A stretch of 61,777 nt of DNA. It comes from Alphaproteobacteria bacterium. Lineage in GTDB: Bacteria > Pseudomonadota > Alphaproteobacteria > UBA11136. The notes below the pieces were generated by a model that was not told the origin of the DNA, searched no databases, and worked only from the letters and a program-made list of their open reading frames with translations. The translations under genes were made by a program, and so were the position numbers. Below, one piece after another: positions 39,522 through 49,171 of the stretch; within the stretch, counting starts at the first letter, position 1; every line of letters starts with the position of its first letter. The DNA lies in the NCBI GenBank assembly GCA_030739855.1, contig JASLYJ010000006.1, forward strand, positions 1 to 61,777, in the 5' to 3' direction.

Positions 39522-41152
39522 GATCTGTTGTGAACGGGAGATATAATGTCGGCGAAGAAGTCGTTGCCTTTGTCGTCGATGATGATGAAAGCGGGGAAGT
39601 TCTCTACCTCGATCTTCCAGATGGCCTCCATGCCGAGCTTGGCGAAGTCCAGCACCTCTACCTTGCGGATACAGTCCTGGGCCAGCCGCGCGGCGGGCCC
39701 GCCGATGGAGCCGAGATAGAACCCGCCGTGTTTCTTGCAGGCTTCCTTGACTATGTCGCTGCGGTTGCCCTTGGCCAGCATCACCATGGATCCGCCCAGG
39801 GACTGGAAGAGGCTGACGTAGGAATCCATGCGGCCCGCCGTGGTCGGCCCGAAGGAGCCCGAGGCGTAGCCTTTCGGCGTTTTGGCGGGGCCCGCGTAAT
39901 AAACGATGTGATCACGGAAATAATCCGGCAACTCCCCGCCCGCGTCCACCTGTTCCTTGAGCTTGGCATGGGCGGTGTCGCGGGCCACCACCAGGGGGCC
40001 GGTAAGCGAAAGCCGGGTCTTGATGGGATGCCGGCTCAGCGCCTTGCGGATGTCGTGCATGGGCTGATTGAGGTCGATCTCCACCATCTCGCCGCCCAGA
40101 GCCGCCTCGTCCACCTCGGGTAGGTATTTGGCGGGGTTGGTTTCCAGTTGCTCTAGGAAGACGCCCTGGTCGGTGATCTTGCCCAGGATGTGCCTGTCCG
40201 CCGAACAGGATACGCCGATCCCCACCGGGCAGGAGGCGCCGTGGCGCGGCAGGCGGATGACGCGTACGTCGTGACAGAAATACTTACCGCCGAACTGGGC
40301 GCCGATACCGGTATTGTGGGTGATCTCGTGAATCTGCTGTTCATGTTCCAGGTCACGGAAGGCTTGGCCGTGTTTGCTACCTTTTGTGGGCAAACCGTCG
40401 AGGTAATGGGCACTGGCCAGTTTTACCGTTTGCAGGTTGAGCTCCGCAGAGGTGCCGCCGATGACCACGGCCAGGTGATAGGGCGGGCAGGCGGCGGTGC
40501 CCAGGCCGCGGATTTTATCATCGATGAATTTTAGCAGTGTTTCCGGATTAAGTAGGGCCTTGGTTTCCTGGAAGAGGAAAGTCTTGTTGGCTGAGCCGCC
40601 GCCCTTGGCCATAAATAGAAAATTGTACTCGTTCCCGACTGTGGCGTGGATATCGATTTGTGCCGGCATGTTGTTGCCTGTGTTGATCTCCGAGAACATG
40701 TCGAGCGGCGCGATCTGGCTAAACCGCAAGTTGGATTCATCATAGGTGTGGTGGATGCCCTTGGAGAGGGCAGCCTCATCATGGCCTTCGGTCCAAACCT
40801 GCTGGCCCTTTTTCGCCATGATGATGGCAGTGCCCGTATCCTGGCACATGGGTAGAATCATGCCTGCGGAAATATTCGCGTTCTTCAGCAGTTCCAAGGC
40901 CACGTAGCGGTCATTGTCGGAAGCCTCCGGGTCATCAAGAATCATACTCAACTTTTCCAGATGTTGTGGCCGTAGAAGGTGGGAAACATCGCGGAATGCC
41001 TCCGCTGCGAGAAGTTCCAACGCCGCATCCGCTACTTTGAGGACTTTCCGGCCCTCAAATTTTGCAGTGGCCACATAGTCGCCTGTCAAGCGTCGGAAGG
41101 GCCTTTCGACTTCGCTTAGGGGGAACATTTCATTATAGGCGAAGTCTGACAT
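39518..41152 (-). CDS. class I fumarate hydratase (4Fe-4S)
   Basis: TCA-cycle enzyme that interconverts fumarate and malate. It has 544 residues, with both halves (alpha and beta type) fused as in E. coli FumA/FumB. The three cluster cysteines are Cys103 (PMCQDTGTA), Cys222 (GTAACPPYH) and Cys316 (GVSCSADRH), at nearly the same positions as in FumA. The C-terminal domain has [14 protein letters not shown] sequence ([12 protein letters not shown]). It overlaps the RHH gene. Confidence 0.95.
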   Translation of the reverse strand: MSDFAYNEMFPLSEVERPFRRLTGDYVATAKFEGRKVLKVADAALELLAAEAFRDVSHLLRPQHLEKLSMILDDPEASDNDRYVALELLKNANISAGMILPMCQDTGTAIIMAKKGQQVWTEGHDEAALSKGIHHTYDESNLRFSQIAPLDMFSEINTGNNMPAQIDIHATVGNEYNFLFMAKGGGSANKTFLFQETKALLNPETLLKFIDDKIRGLGTAACPPYHLAVVIGGTSAELNLQTVKLASAHYLDGLPTKGSKHGQAFRDLEHEQQIHEITHNTGIGAQFGGKYFCHDVRVIRLPRHGASCPVGIGVSCSADRHILGKITDQGVFLEQLETNPAKYLPEVDEAALGGEMVEIDLNQPMHDIRKALSRHPIKTRLSLTGPLVVARDTAHAKLKEQVDAGGELPDYFRDHIVYYAGPAKTPKGYASGSFGPTTAGRMDSYVSLFQSLGGSMVMLAKGNRSDIVKEACKKHGGFYLGSIGGPAARLAQDCIRKVEVLDFAKLGMEAIWKIEVENFPAFIIIDDKGNDFFADIISPVHNRS

Positions 41153-41200
41153 GGGATTATCCAGGAAAAAGGCCGAAAGAAAGGAGACCAGGGACGGGGG

Positions 41201-41695
41201 TCAGCTTTTGCTCGGCCGTCTGCGGAAGGCATCCAAGGCCACCACTTCACCGCTGCCATCAGGCGGGCTTTCCCCGGCTTCCGCATCCGTCTCCTCGGCG
41301 TCGCTACCCCTGATTTCCACGGGGATGGGCTCGGAGCTATCGGTGGAGGACACCTGTAGACTGAATTTTACCGAGGGATCGACGAAGCTGGTAACGGCGG
41401 CAAAGGGAATATGTAGGCATTCGTTAATCTTGTTAAAGCTCAAGGTGACTTCAAAAAAATCTTCTTCTACTTCCAGCCCCCAGAACTGGTGCTCGAGGAT
41501 GATAGTCATTTCCTGAGGGTGCTGTTTAGCCAGATATTCCGGAATGTCTACGTCGGTATGAGCAGTGAGGAAGGTGATGTAGAAATGGTGTTTGCCAGGA
41601 AAGCCGTGTTCAGCGACCAAAATAAGGGAATCGCGGACGACGGAGCGAAGCGCACTTTCGACCATCTTATCGTATTGCAACAATGCTTTCGTCAT
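41201..41695 (-). CDS. sspB: SspB-family adaptor for ClpXP
   Basis: Alpha-type SspB, which brings ssrA-tagged proteins to the ClpXP protease. The fold region is about residues 5-110, with ALRSVVRDSL, HHFYITFLTAHTDVDIPEYL, HQFWGLEVEEDFFEVTLSF and IPFAAVTSFVDPSVKF; after an acidic linker the C-terminal end (VVALDAFRRRPSKS) is the likely ClpX-binding peptide. I use the ATG at 41695 (MTKALLQYD) because GGAGG lies directly before it; an ATG at 41713 lacks a ribosome site. The gene begins about 35 bases after the end of ssrA on the same strand. Confidence 0.9.
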   Translation of the reverse strand: MTKALLQYDKMVESALRSVVRDSLILVAEHGFPGKHHFYITFLTAHTDVDIPEYLAKQHPQEMTIILEHQFWGLEVEEDFFEVTLSFNKINECLHIPFAAVTSFVDPSVKFSLQVSSTDSSEPIPVEIRGSDAEETDAEAGESPPDGSGEVVALDAFRRRPSKS

Positions 41696-41724
41696 ATCCT
41701 CCGTTCCAATCATGTGGGGCCATT

Positions 41725-42065
41725 TCTGCAGGGTAAGCCTCGAAAGTGGGGGACTTCTGTTGCCCGGTGTCCCCCGGACCGCGCTTACCTAATACTAGGC
41801 AGCGAGTGCGATTTGGTTATCGTTCGCAATTAACGATCGGCCCGATAACGGTGGTACCATGCCGGGCGAAAATCATACCGTTTCCACGCACGTCGATCCT
41901 GTATCGCCCCCACAACAAAGCCTGCCCGTGACACGCAAAGCTGTGGTCGGGGAAATGGTGGAGGCGCCGGGTACTGCCCCCGGGTCCGCAACGGGTAATA
42001 AGCATGACGTTTATCGCCATAGTCGGTTGCCCGACCCTCGTAATATAGGCGTATCTCCTTACTAT
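41725..42065 (-). ncRNA. ssrA: circularly permuted two-piece tmRNA
   Basis: Rescues stalled ribosomes and tags the nascent protein. Read on the minus strand, the acceptor piece comes first and ends CGCCTCC-ACCA (41966-41956), with a T arm CCGGGGGCAGTACCCGG. A 44-base spacer (41955-41912) follows; then the coding piece starts GGGGGCG (41911-41905), which pairs with CGCCTCC as a 7-bp acceptor stem (one G-U). The tag frame at 41827-41795 reads ANDNQIALAA-stop after TTAATT. A nested hairpin (GGTAAGC/GCTTACC outside, GGGGGAC/GTCCCCC inside) closes the 3' side. The gene ends are approximate to 10-15 bases. The two-piece form is typical of Alphaproteobacteria. Confidence 0.93.
41795..41827 (-). other. 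tmRNA proteolysis-tag reading frame (ANDNQIALAA)
   Basis: From resume codon GCG at 41827-41825, ten codons encode ANDNQIALAA, then TAG. With the alanine delivered by the tmRNA itself, the tag is 11 residues. The AND start and the LAA end are the conserved degradation features. It is as short as the E. coli tag; alphaproteobacterial tags are often longer. Confidence 0.9.
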
Positions 42066-42212
42066 TGAAAGTGCTCCAAGAGCGGAATTTGTGGGTGAAA
42101 TCGAACCGTATAGAAACTTTTCCAATTGGTCGGAATGTGCTCTAGAGGTAAAATCATTTCTCGGGCCATTGCCGAAGCTTACTCCTCACGCCCCTCAAGG
42201 AATAAAACAAAC

Positions 42213-43160
42213 ATGCCTTTGACCCCGGAACAGCAAAAAGATGTGGCACGCATGCGTGCGCAAAGCGTCGAGACTCGCCGCGTCACCGTTCCAGCTTTAG
42301 AGGAAATCCTCTACCAACCATTCGATGTGCTCGATCACGGATTTATCCGTGTCATCGATTACATGGGCGACGACGGGGCGGTGGTGCAGGCGGCCCGTGT
42401 TTCCTACGGCAGGGGCACCAAGAAGGCGAGCGAGGATCGGGGATTGATCCGTTATCTCATCCGCCACCGCCACACCACTCCCTTCGAAATGTGTGAAATC
42501 AAGTTTCACGTTAAGCTACCTATCTTCGTAGCGCGCCAGTGGATCCGCCACCGCACCGCCAACGTCAACGAGTATTCGGCGCGCTACTCTATCCTCGAGA
42601 AGGAATTCTACATCCCGGTGCCCGAACAGATGGCCACGCAGTCGAGCGCTAACCACCAGGGTCGTGGCGAGGCTCTAGAGGGGGAGGAAGCCGCCCGTGC
42701 CTTGGAACTGCTGCGCGAGGATGCCGAGACTTGTTACCGCCATTACGAGGAGATGCTTAACGAGGGCGAGGGGGATAATGTGGTGGACCCTGAGAAGAAA
42801 GGGCTGGCACGCGAACTGGCGCGTATGAATCTGACGCTCAACACCTATACCCAGTGGTACTGGAAGATCGACCTCCACAACCTCATGCATTTCCTTTCCC
42901 TGCGCGCCGATCCCCACGCCCAGTACGAAATTCGCGTCTATGCTGAGGCTATGCTAGACTGTCTGAAGCGTTGGGTGCCGCTGGTTTACGAGGCTTTCAC
43001 CGATTACCGTACAGGTGGAGCTTTTCTCTCGGCGGCAGCCATGAAGGTGGTGAAAGACCTGATTCACGGAAAAGAGCCGACCCAGGAATCCAGCGGCCTT
43101 TCAAAACGCGAATGGCGCGAACTGATGGAACTGTTGGAGCGACCAGACGAGACAGCGTAG
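42213..43160 (+). CDS. thyX: FAD-dependent thymidylate synthase ThyX
   Basis: Makes dTMP from dUMP using methylene-tetrahydrofolate and FAD. About 315 residues from ATG 42213 (MPLTPEQQ), with AAGGA upstream. The ThyX signature RHR-x7-S is seen in [16 protein letters not shown], with [18 protein letters not shown] before it and the C-terminal YEAFTDYR. Upstream in-frame codons from 42126 lie in the tmRNA promoter region and are unlikely to be coding. Transcribed divergently from ssrA-sspB. Confidence 0.95.
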   Translation: MPLTPEQQKDVARMRAQSVETRRVTVPALEEILYQPFDVLDHGFIRVIDYMGDDGAVVQAARVSYGRGTKKASEDRGLIRYLIRHRHTTPFEMCEIKFHVKLPIFVARQWIRHRTANVNEYSARYSILEKEFYIPVPEQMATQSSANHQGRGEALEGEEAARALELLREDAETCYRHYEEMLNEGEGDNVVDPEKKGLARELARMNLTLNTYTQWYWKIDLHNLMHFLSLRADPHAQYEIRVYAEAMLDCLKRWVPLVYEAFTDYRTGGAFLSAAAMKVVKDLIHGKEPTQESSGLSKREWRELMELLERPDETA

Positions 43161-43311
43161 CAGCAGACTGAATAGCTGCCACATCAAGACCACGATAAAA
43201 TAACCGGAAGCGCAGCCTACCCTTGTTATCTTTTTGGGGTATGCCGACTCGGTTGGATAGGGCTCCAGGCCCTAAGATAAGAAAACCCGCAATCTAAGAA
43301 AGGTTCCTGCC

Positions 43312-43734
43312 ATGCCCAACGTAACCCTTTCGATGCCACTTCCCGTTTCCGCCAAACAGGTCTGGGATCTAATCGGTGGCTTCAACGCCTTGCCAAATTG
43401 GCATCCCATAGTCGAGCGCAGCGAGGTGGAAGAGGACAAACCCAATCGCACCACCACCCGCAAACTACATCTTGCAGGGGGTGGCACGGTGGTGGAGAGA
43501 CTGACTGAGCAGGACGACGACAAGAAAGTCTATTCCTACGAGATCCTCGAGAGCCCACTTCCGGTGAAGGGCTACAAAGCCACCATACGCGTGCGCGAGA
43601 GCGAAAACGGTAGCGAAGTGGAATGGTCAAGTGATTTTGAGGCGGAGGGCGCGTCTAACGACGACGCCGTTAAGGTCATCCAAGACATTTATAACACCGG
43701 CTTCCAGAACCTGAGAAAGATTTTCGGCGGCTAG
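43312..43734 (+). CDS. SRPBCC (START-like) protein
   Basis: 140 residues forming one START-like domain: a first strand VTLSMPLPVSAKQVWDLIG, the motif NALPNWHPIVERSEVE, middle strands, and a long C-terminal helix (DDAVKVIQDIYNTGFQNLRKIF). Related to polyketide cyclase/MxaD-like proteins that bind small hydrophobic ligands. No ligand can be inferred. Alone, between thyX and the convergent mrp gene. Confidence 0.85.
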   Translation: MPNVTLSMPLPVSAKQVWDLIGGFNALPNWHPIVERSEVEEDKPNRTTTRKLHLAGGGTVVERLTEQDDDKKVYSYEILESPLPVKGYKATIRVRESENGSEVEWSSDFEAEGASNDDAVKVIQDIYNTGFQNLRKIFGG

Positions 43735-43839
43735 GAAGCAGATTCTCACGCTGGTAATTCATAGAGCAGGATCGGAACGGAGTGGGAAAATTCCGTGGTC
43801 GGATTCCCGGTACATCGTTCTCCCTCTTAATCTAGATGT

Positions 43840-44943
43840 TTATTGCACCACGATTTTGGGGACCTGAGCCTCCTCTTCCGCTTCCAGGACCTGTACCTTT
43901 TCCCAGACCTGATCGGCCATGGCGTGGAAGGCTTTTGAATGGGGGTTTTCTGGGTCGGCAGCGGTGATGGGTTTGCCCACGTCACTGGCCTCACGGATGG
44001 TTATGTCGAGAGGAATTTCACCCAGGAAATCCGTTCCCATCTCTTTGGCGGTGGCTTTCGCGCCGCCATGGCTGAAGATGTTGGTGCGCTCGCCGCAATG
44101 GGGGCAGTTGAAATAGCTCATATTCTCGACAATTCCCAGCACTGGCACATCCACTTTGCGGAACATGTTGAGGCCCTTTCTGGCATCCAGCAGGGCGATG
44201 TCTTGGGGTGTGGATACGATGATCGCACCGGTGAGTGGAACCCTCTGGGCCATGGTGAGTTGGGCGTCGCCAGTTCCAGGCGGTAGGTCCACTACCAGAA
44301 TGTCCAACTCACCCCAATTTACGTCGCGCAACAGTTGTTCAATGGCGCTCATGACCATGGGGCCGCGCCAGATCATGGGTGTGTCCTCGGCTACTAGGAA
44401 ACCGATAGACATACATTTAAGCCCATAATTTTTCTTGGGTTCCAAGATATTGCCATCCTCGGATTTGGGGCGTCCGTGTATCCCCAGCATTTTCGGTATA
44501 GAAGGGCCGTAAATATCCGCGTCCAGCAGGCCCACCTTCAACCCTCTGGCGAGCAGTGCCAGGGCGAGGTTGATAGAAACGGTGGACTTGCCGACGCCGC
44601 CCTTACCCGAGGCCACGGCGATGATGGTACGCACATCAGGAATCAGTTCCTTTGTGGGGGGCTGGCGCTGTTGCTGTTGCTGGGAACGCTCGGCGGTGAG
44701 CACCGCCGTTACCGAGAGCACGCCGGGCAGGGCCGCCACAGCTTTTTCGGCGAGTTTACACACGGGCCCAAAGGCTTCGGCCTGTTCGGGCGTAATTTCG
44801 ATGGTGAAACCTACATTGCCGTTGCGAATAACCACACCTGAGACCAGCCCAAGGTCCACCAAATCATTGTCTCCGCCGGGGGCTGTGATTCCCGCAAGGG
44901 CGCCTCGAACCTGCTCTTCTGTGACCTCGGCCATGGGTTTCAT
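43840..44943 (-). CDS. Mrp/ApbC iron-sulfur cluster carrier ATPase
   Basis: 367 residues. The N-terminal MIP18/DUF59 domain (about 5-85) is followed by the P-loop ATPase with deviant Walker A SGKGGVGKST near 109-118, DADIYGPSIP, the switch LVVDLPPGTGDAQLT, and the metal-binding CPHC (NCPHCGERT) near residue 280. It carries and delivers Fe-S clusters; fumarase next door is one plausible client (inference). Transcribed divergently from hflK. Confidence 0.93.
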   Translation of the reverse strand: MKPMAEVTEEQVRGALAGITAPGGDNDLVDLGLVSGVVIRNGNVGFTIEITPEQAEAFGPVCKLAEKAVAALPGVLSVTAVLTAERSQQQQQRQPPTKELIPDVRTIIAVASGKGGVGKSTVSINLALALLARGLKVGLLDADIYGPSIPKMLGIHGRPKSEDGNILEPKKNYGLKCMSIGFLVAEDTPMIWRGPMVMSAIEQLLRDVNWGELDILVVDLPPGTGDAQLTMAQRVPLTGAIIVSTPQDIALLDARKGLNMFRKVDVPVLGIVENMSYFNCPHCGERTNIFSHGGAKATAKEMGTDFLGEIPLDITIREASDVGKPITAADPENPHSKAFHAMADQVWEKVQVLEAEEEAQVPKIVVQ

Positions 44944-45153
44944 TCTCCACGTATTTGCCGTAAGCTTACTTTTAAGAATATGATGCGCGCCCCCAATTGA
45001 AATCGGGGCGTTAGTCTCATATATAGCTGATTACTAAGGATTCAAAGTCCTCGGTGCGATAGCGTTCCGGGGTGGCACCAGATCAGGTAGTTTTCCGGCC
45101 CGTGTGTCGTAACGGAAAAGGAACCTACTGAGAACTAAAGAGAGTCAGATCCT

Positions 45154-46275
45154 ATGCCGTGGAAGAATCAAGGAGGCGGTCCTGGTGGTGGAGGTTCTGG
45201 ACCCTGGGGAAGCCGGGGGTCGGGCGGGCCGCAGCCCCCCAATCTTGAGGATATCCTGCGTGAAAGCCAGGACAGATTTCGTAGTTTCCTACCCGGCGGC
45301 GGCGGCCTGCGTAACGTCCTGATCGTCCTTCTGATCGCTGTAGCGGCGTGGCTGTTCAGCGGTATTTACCGGGTAAACACCGATGAACAGGGCCTGGTTT
45401 TGCGTTTCGGTGAATGGGTGCGCACCACCCAGCCGGGATTGCATTATCACCTGCCCAGCCCCATCGAGACTGTGTTCACTCCAAAGGTGACGACGGTCAA
45501 CCGTATCGAGGTCGGATTTCGTTCTCCGCGACAGGGCAGAAAGCCCACCACCATCCGCCAGGTGTCGGAGGAAGGTCTGATGCTGACCGGGGACGAGAAT
45601 ATCGTAGATATAAATTTCACAGTGTTCTGGAGAATCAAGGATGCTGGCAAGTTCCTATTTAACATCCGCAATCCTGAATCCACGATAAAAAGCGTGGCCG
45701 AAAGCGCCATGCGCGACACCACCGGCCAGATGCCTATCGAACAAATTCTCGCCAAACGCCGTGGCGCTGTGGCAGGGGATACCAAGCGGCTATTGCAGGA
45801 AGTTCTCGACGAATATGGAACGGGTGTCGAAATCACGGAAATTCAGCTGCAAAAAGTGGATCCGCCAGAGCAAGTTATTGACGCCTTCCGCGACGTTCAG
45901 CGTGCCAAGGCAGACCAAGAACGCCTACGCAATAATGCAGAAGCCTATCGCAACGATATAATTCCCCGCGCCCGTGGTGAGGCCGCGCAGATTGTCCAGC
46001 AGGCCGAGGCCTACAAACGAGAGGTGGTGGCGCGAGCCGAGGGAGACGGCCAGCGTTTTCTGGCGGTTCATAAGGCCTATTCGAAAGCGAAGGACGTCAC
46101 CACAAAACGCATCTATCTTGAAACCCTGCAAGAGGTGTTCAGTAATATCAACAAGGTGCTGATCGATTCATCGGAGCACAACGCCTCTGGCGTAGTTCCC
46201 TATCTTCCTCTGCCGGAGCTTCAAAAGCGTCGCGCTGTCCCCGCCAAGGAAGCAGTCGAGGGGGGCGGGGAATGA
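45154..46275 (+). CDS. hflK: HflK, SPFH membrane protease regulator
   Basis: Forms with HflC the large ring around FtsH. It has 373 residues: a glycine/proline-rich cytoplasmic start (GGGPGGGGSGPWGSRG), one membrane segment at about 50-66, a SPFH/Band 7 domain (NTDEQGLVLRFGEWVRTTQPGLHYHLP onward, given by its ends NTDEQG and HYHLP), and a coiled coil from about 250 to 320. Overlaps hflC by ATGA. Confidence 0.95.
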   Translation: MPWKNQGGGPGGGGSGPWGSRGSGGPQPPNLEDILRESQDRFRSFLPGGGGLRNVLIVLLIAVAAWLFSGIYRVNTDEQGLVLRFGEWVRTTQPGLHYHLPSPIETVFTPKVTTVNRIEVGFRSPRQGRKPTTIRQVSEEGLMLTGDENIVDINFTVFWRIKDAGKFLFNIRNPESTIKSVAESAMRDTTGQMPIEQILAKRRGAVAGDTKRLLQEVLDEYGTGVEITEIQLQKVDPPEQVIDAFRDVQRAKADQERLRNNAEAYRNDIIPRARGEAAQIVQQAEAYKREVVARAEGDGQRFLAVHKAYSKAKDVTTKRIYLETLQEVFSNINKVLIDSSEHNASGVVPYLPLPELQKRRAVPAKEAVEGGGE

Positions 46276-47141
46276 CCAAAGGTCCCGTAATTTCCGGCCT
46301 TGTGATTCTGGCGTTAGCCTTTCTATCGTACAGTGCCCTGTTCACCATTAATCAGGCTGAGCAGGCGCTGGTGCTGCAGTTCGGCGATCCCAAGCGAGTC
46401 ATCACCGAACCCGGGCTAAAGATGAAGTTGCCCTTCATCCAGGAAGTGGCCCGTTACGACAAGCGGGTGCTTGACTACGATGCGCCAGCCGAAGAAGTGA
46501 TCGCTGAGGACCAGAAGCGATTGGTGGTGGATGTTTTCGTCCGTTACCGTATCACCGATCCTCTGAAGTTTCGTCAGACCGTTCGTAGGGAATTGCTTCT
46601 TCGCGACCGTCTGAAATCTATGACCAGTAACGCCATGCGTGGTGTCGTGGGCAAAGTGCAGATGCTTGACCTGCTCTCGGAGAAGCGTACTGGAATCATG
46701 CACGACATCAGGGATGTCATGAACGCGGAGGGCGGATCATTCGGTATCGAGGTAATTGATGTGCGAGCGCGTAGGGCCGATCTGCCCGAGGCCAACAGCG
46801 AGGCTATCTATAATCGTATGAAGAGTGAACGCGAACGCGAGGCTAAAGAGTTTCGCGCCCAAGGCGCCGAGGCTGCACAGCGTATCCGTTCGCTTGCCGA
46901 GCGCAACCGTACAGTGCTCCTGGCCGAAGCCCGCAAGACGGGGGAGATCTTGCGCGGTGAAGGCGATTCGCAGTCCATCAAGATATACGCTGAAGCCTTT
47001 GGCAAGGATGTGGATTTCTTTTCCTTTTACCGTTCCATGGAGGCTTATCGTAAATCACTGAGCGGGGATGGGACCACCATGGTGCTTTCGCCGGACAGCG
47101 AGTTCTTCCGTTATTTCAAGGAATTTTCTGGCAAGAAATAA
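46272..47141 (+). CDS. hflC: HflC, SPFH membrane protease regulator
   Basis: Partner of HflK. 289 residues with an N-terminal membrane anchor (VISGLVILALAFLSYSALF), SPFH domain (QAEQALVLQFGDPKRV, LDYDAPAEEVIAEDQKRLVVD region) and the C-terminal helix plus VLSPDSEFFRYFKEF, conserved in HflC. It shares ATGA with hflK. Confidence 0.95.
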   Translation: MTKGPVISGLVILALAFLSYSALFTINQAEQALVLQFGDPKRVITEPGLKMKLPFIQEVARYDKRVLDYDAPAEEVIAEDQKRLVVDVFVRYRITDPLKFRQTVRRELLLRDRLKSMTSNAMRGVVGKVQMLDLLSEKRTGIMHDIRDVMNAEGGSFGIEVIDVRARRADLPEANSEAIYNRMKSEREREAKEFRAQGAEAAQRIRSLAERNRTVLLAEARKTGEILRGEGDSQSIKIYAEAFGKDVDFFSFYRSMEAYRKSLSGDGTTMVLSPDSEFFRYFKEFSGKK

Positions 47142-47172
47142 ATACGGTTCTTTCCTTGGGATGGTCCCAGTC

Positions 47173-47196
47173 ACGCCTTTTCAGGAAGGCGCTTTT
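47173..47196 (+). terminator. probable hairpin terminator after hflC
   Basis: CGCCTT (47174-47179) pairs with AAGGCG (47186-47191) around a six-base loop, followed by CTTTTC. The stem is short and the T-run brief, so it may be leaky, letting some transcription reach the DUF2065 gene. Confidence 0.45.
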
Positions 47197-47247
47197 CGGT
47201 TATTCACCGGACAATTCCCCTAGGCCCCATAAGCTAGGTGTAAGGTG

Positions 47248-47433
47248 ATGCAGGATCTCTTCACAGCGCTGGCGCTAATTTTGGTGATCGAGGGCACCCT
47301 GTACACGCTTTTTCCTAATGGGATGAAACGCTTGATCACGGTGGCTCTTGATATTCCCATTGTGACGCTGCGCTGGGCGGGACTGGTCTCGGTAGTTGTG
47401 GGTGTAGTCTTGGTGTGGCTGTTGCGAGGGTAG
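47248..47433 (+). CDS. DUF2065 inner membrane protein (YjeT-like)
   Basis: 61 residues from ATG 47248, with two hydrophobic segments: residues about 4-20 (LALILVIEGTLYTLFP) and about 38-58. The EG and FP residues between them and the order hflK-hflC-DUF2065 match YjeT of E. coli. Function unknown in the family; the position suggests a link to the HflKC-FtsH complex. A GTG directly before the ATG is an alternative start. Confidence 0.85.
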   Translation: MQDLFTALALILVIEGTLYTLFPNGMKRLITVALDIPIVTLRWAGLVSVVVGVVLVWLLRG

Positions 47434-47553
47434 GTTCCGCCCGGCTTTCGGGACTATTGGTAAAAGGCAACCCGTGCCATATTTGCACCATATTTATCCG
47501 CCACATGATGCCTTTAATGGGGATAAAAAAGTATGCAAACTAGGAGAAGCCAC

Positions 47554-49077
47554 GTGAAAGGCATAAATACGAGCATGAATTCCATCAACGGAATCACGAG
47601 CCGCGGCCTGATAACTCGGCGCAGATCAAGGCACTATTCTCCATTGACCTCAGCGGTTTTCACGATCGTTTGTGTTGTGTTGTGGTCGGCGGCGGCGATG
47701 GCCCGCGCCGCGCCCGAGAGCTTTGCTGATCTGGCGGAGGAATTCTCGCCGGCGGTGGTCAACGTTTCCAGCACCCAGATGATCGAAGGCGGCGGCGGGC
47801 TGGAGCCCTTTCAGTTTCCTCCCGGCTCGCCCTTCGAGGAATTCTTCCGTGAATTCCGCAAGCGCCAGCAACCCGACCAGCCGCGCAGGGGCATGTCGCT
47901 GGGATCGGGATTCATCATCGACCCGGATGGATATATCGTCACCAACAATCACGTCATCTCCGAGGCCGAGGAAATCACGGTTATCCTTCAGGACAATACG
48001 GAACTCAAGGCCGAGATCGTCGGCCGCGACGCTAAGACCGACCTTGCCCTTCTCAAGGTGGAGGCGAAGAAGAAGCTTTCCGCCATCAAGTGGGGTGATT
48101 CCGATACCGCCCGCGTCGGTGACTGGGTGATGGCCATCGGCAATCCGTTCGGACTGGGCGGTTCGGTGACCGCTGGCATCATCTCGGCGCGCGCCCGTGA
48201 CATCCGATCCGGCCCCTATGATGATTTTATCCAGACCGATGCTTCCATCAACCGTGGCAATTCGGGCGGCCCCCTGTTCAACATGAAGGGCAAGGTGATC
48301 GGCATTAATACCGCCATTTTCTCGCCCTCGGGTGGCAGCGTGGGTATCGGCTTCGCCATTCCATCCGCATTGGCGCAGACGGTGGTTGCCCAGCTTCGCG
48401 AGTTCGGCCAGACTCGCCGCGGGTGGCTGGGCGTGCGTATCCAGGGTGTTACCGAGGAAATCGCCGAAAGCCTCGGCCTCGATGAGCCCGAAGGAGCCCT
48501 TATAGCTAATGTTAATGAGAGTGAACCGGCGCACAAGGCCGGGCTCATGGCCGGGGACGTGATTCTCAGCTTCGACGGCAAGGAGGTGCCCAATGTGCGC
48601 CGCCTGCAGCGCATTGTCGCCGAGACGCCAATTGGCAAGACCGTGAAAATCACGGTCTGGCGTGACGAGGGAGAAAAGACCTTCGACGTCAGCGTCGGCC
48701 AGCTTGAGGAATTCGAGAAAACGGCTGAAACCTCTTCTGGAAAGCCCGGTGGCGGCAAGGGCACCAAAAAGGTGGTCATAAAATCGGTGGGACTGACTCT
48801 GTCAGGCCTTACCCCTGGATTGCGGAGCCGTTTTGATCTTTCCGAAGAGCACCAGGGCGTCCTCGTGGTGGGCGTTGATGAACAGGGCTTTGCCTCAGAA
48901 CGGGGCATGCGCGCGGGGGACCTGATTTTGGAAGTTAGTCAAGAGCCCGTGACTACACCTGAAGAGGTGGTTGCGAAGATCGAGGATTTGATTTTAAAGA
49001 AACGAAAAGCTGTACTCTTCCTTATGGAACGAGGTGGCGACAGACGCTTCATCAGTGTTCCTCTGGCGGAGGACTGA
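47554..49077 (+). CDS. Do/DegP-family periplasmic serine protease
   Basis: Heat-shock protease/chaperone of the periplasm. The signal sequence has a long basic start and hydrophobic core FTIVCVVLWSAAAMARAA. The trypsin-like domain has His in TNNHVIS, Asp in KTDLALLKV and Ser in RGNSGGPLF. Two PDZ domains follow (about residues 295-385 and 410-500). I chose GTG 47554, with AGGAGA five bases upstream; ATG 47533 would add seven residues. About 507 residues. A strong terminator follows. Confidence 0.94.
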   Translation: MKGINTSMNSINGITSRGLITRRRSRHYSPLTSAVFTIVCVVLWSAAAMARAAPESFADLAEEFSPAVVNVSSTQMIEGGGGLEPFQFPPGSPFEEFFREFRKRQQPDQPRRGMSLGSGFIIDPDGYIVTNNHVISEAEEITVILQDNTELKAEIVGRDAKTDLALLKVEAKKKLSAIKWGDSDTARVGDWVMAIGNPFGLGGSVTAGIISARARDIRSGPYDDFIQTDASINRGNSGGPLFNMKGKVIGINTAIFSPSGGSVGIGFAIPSALAQTVVAQLREFGQTRRGWLGVRIQGVTEEIAESLGLDEPEGALIANVNESEPAHKAGLMAGDVILSFDGKEVPNVRRLQRIVAETPIGKTVKITVWRDEGEKTFDVSVGQLEEFEKTAETSSGKPGGGKGTKKVVIKSVGLTLSGLTPGLRSRFDLSEEHQGVLVVGVDEQGFASERGMRAGDLILEVSQEPVTTPEEVVAKIEDLILKKRKAVLFLMERGGDRRFISVPLAED

Positions 49078-49142
49078 TTCCCCCGACTTATGGATTTTCG
49101 GTTTTGGAAGCATCCGGATATGATTCTTTTTCTGATTCAAAG

Positions 49143-49171
49143 CAGCGCCATTTTTACGGCGCTGTTTTTTT
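49143..49171 (+). terminator. Rho-independent terminator after the Deg protease gene
   Basis: CAGCGCC (49143-49149) and GGCGCTG (49158-49164) form a perfect 7-bp stem with an 8-base loop and are followed by seven T. It separates the protease gene from miaA. Confidence 0.9.

Noticed and set aside
41731..41789. Nested hairpin read as a 6S-like RNA or a terminator
   Set aside because: It follows the tmRNA tag stop at once and lacks a T-run, so it is best seen as the tmRNA 3' structure.
41817..42125. Open frames on both strands at 41.8-42.1 kb
   Set aside because: They fall inside the permuted tmRNA gene, whose paired acceptor stem and tag frame account for the sequence.
42126..42212. N-terminal extension of thyX
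   Set aside because: The extra codons have no ThyX similarity; the ATG at 42213 has a ribosome site and gives the normal length.
47650..48534. 294-codon frame antisense to the Deg protease
   Set aside because: A shadow of a GC-rich gene with intact catalytic triad on the other strand.
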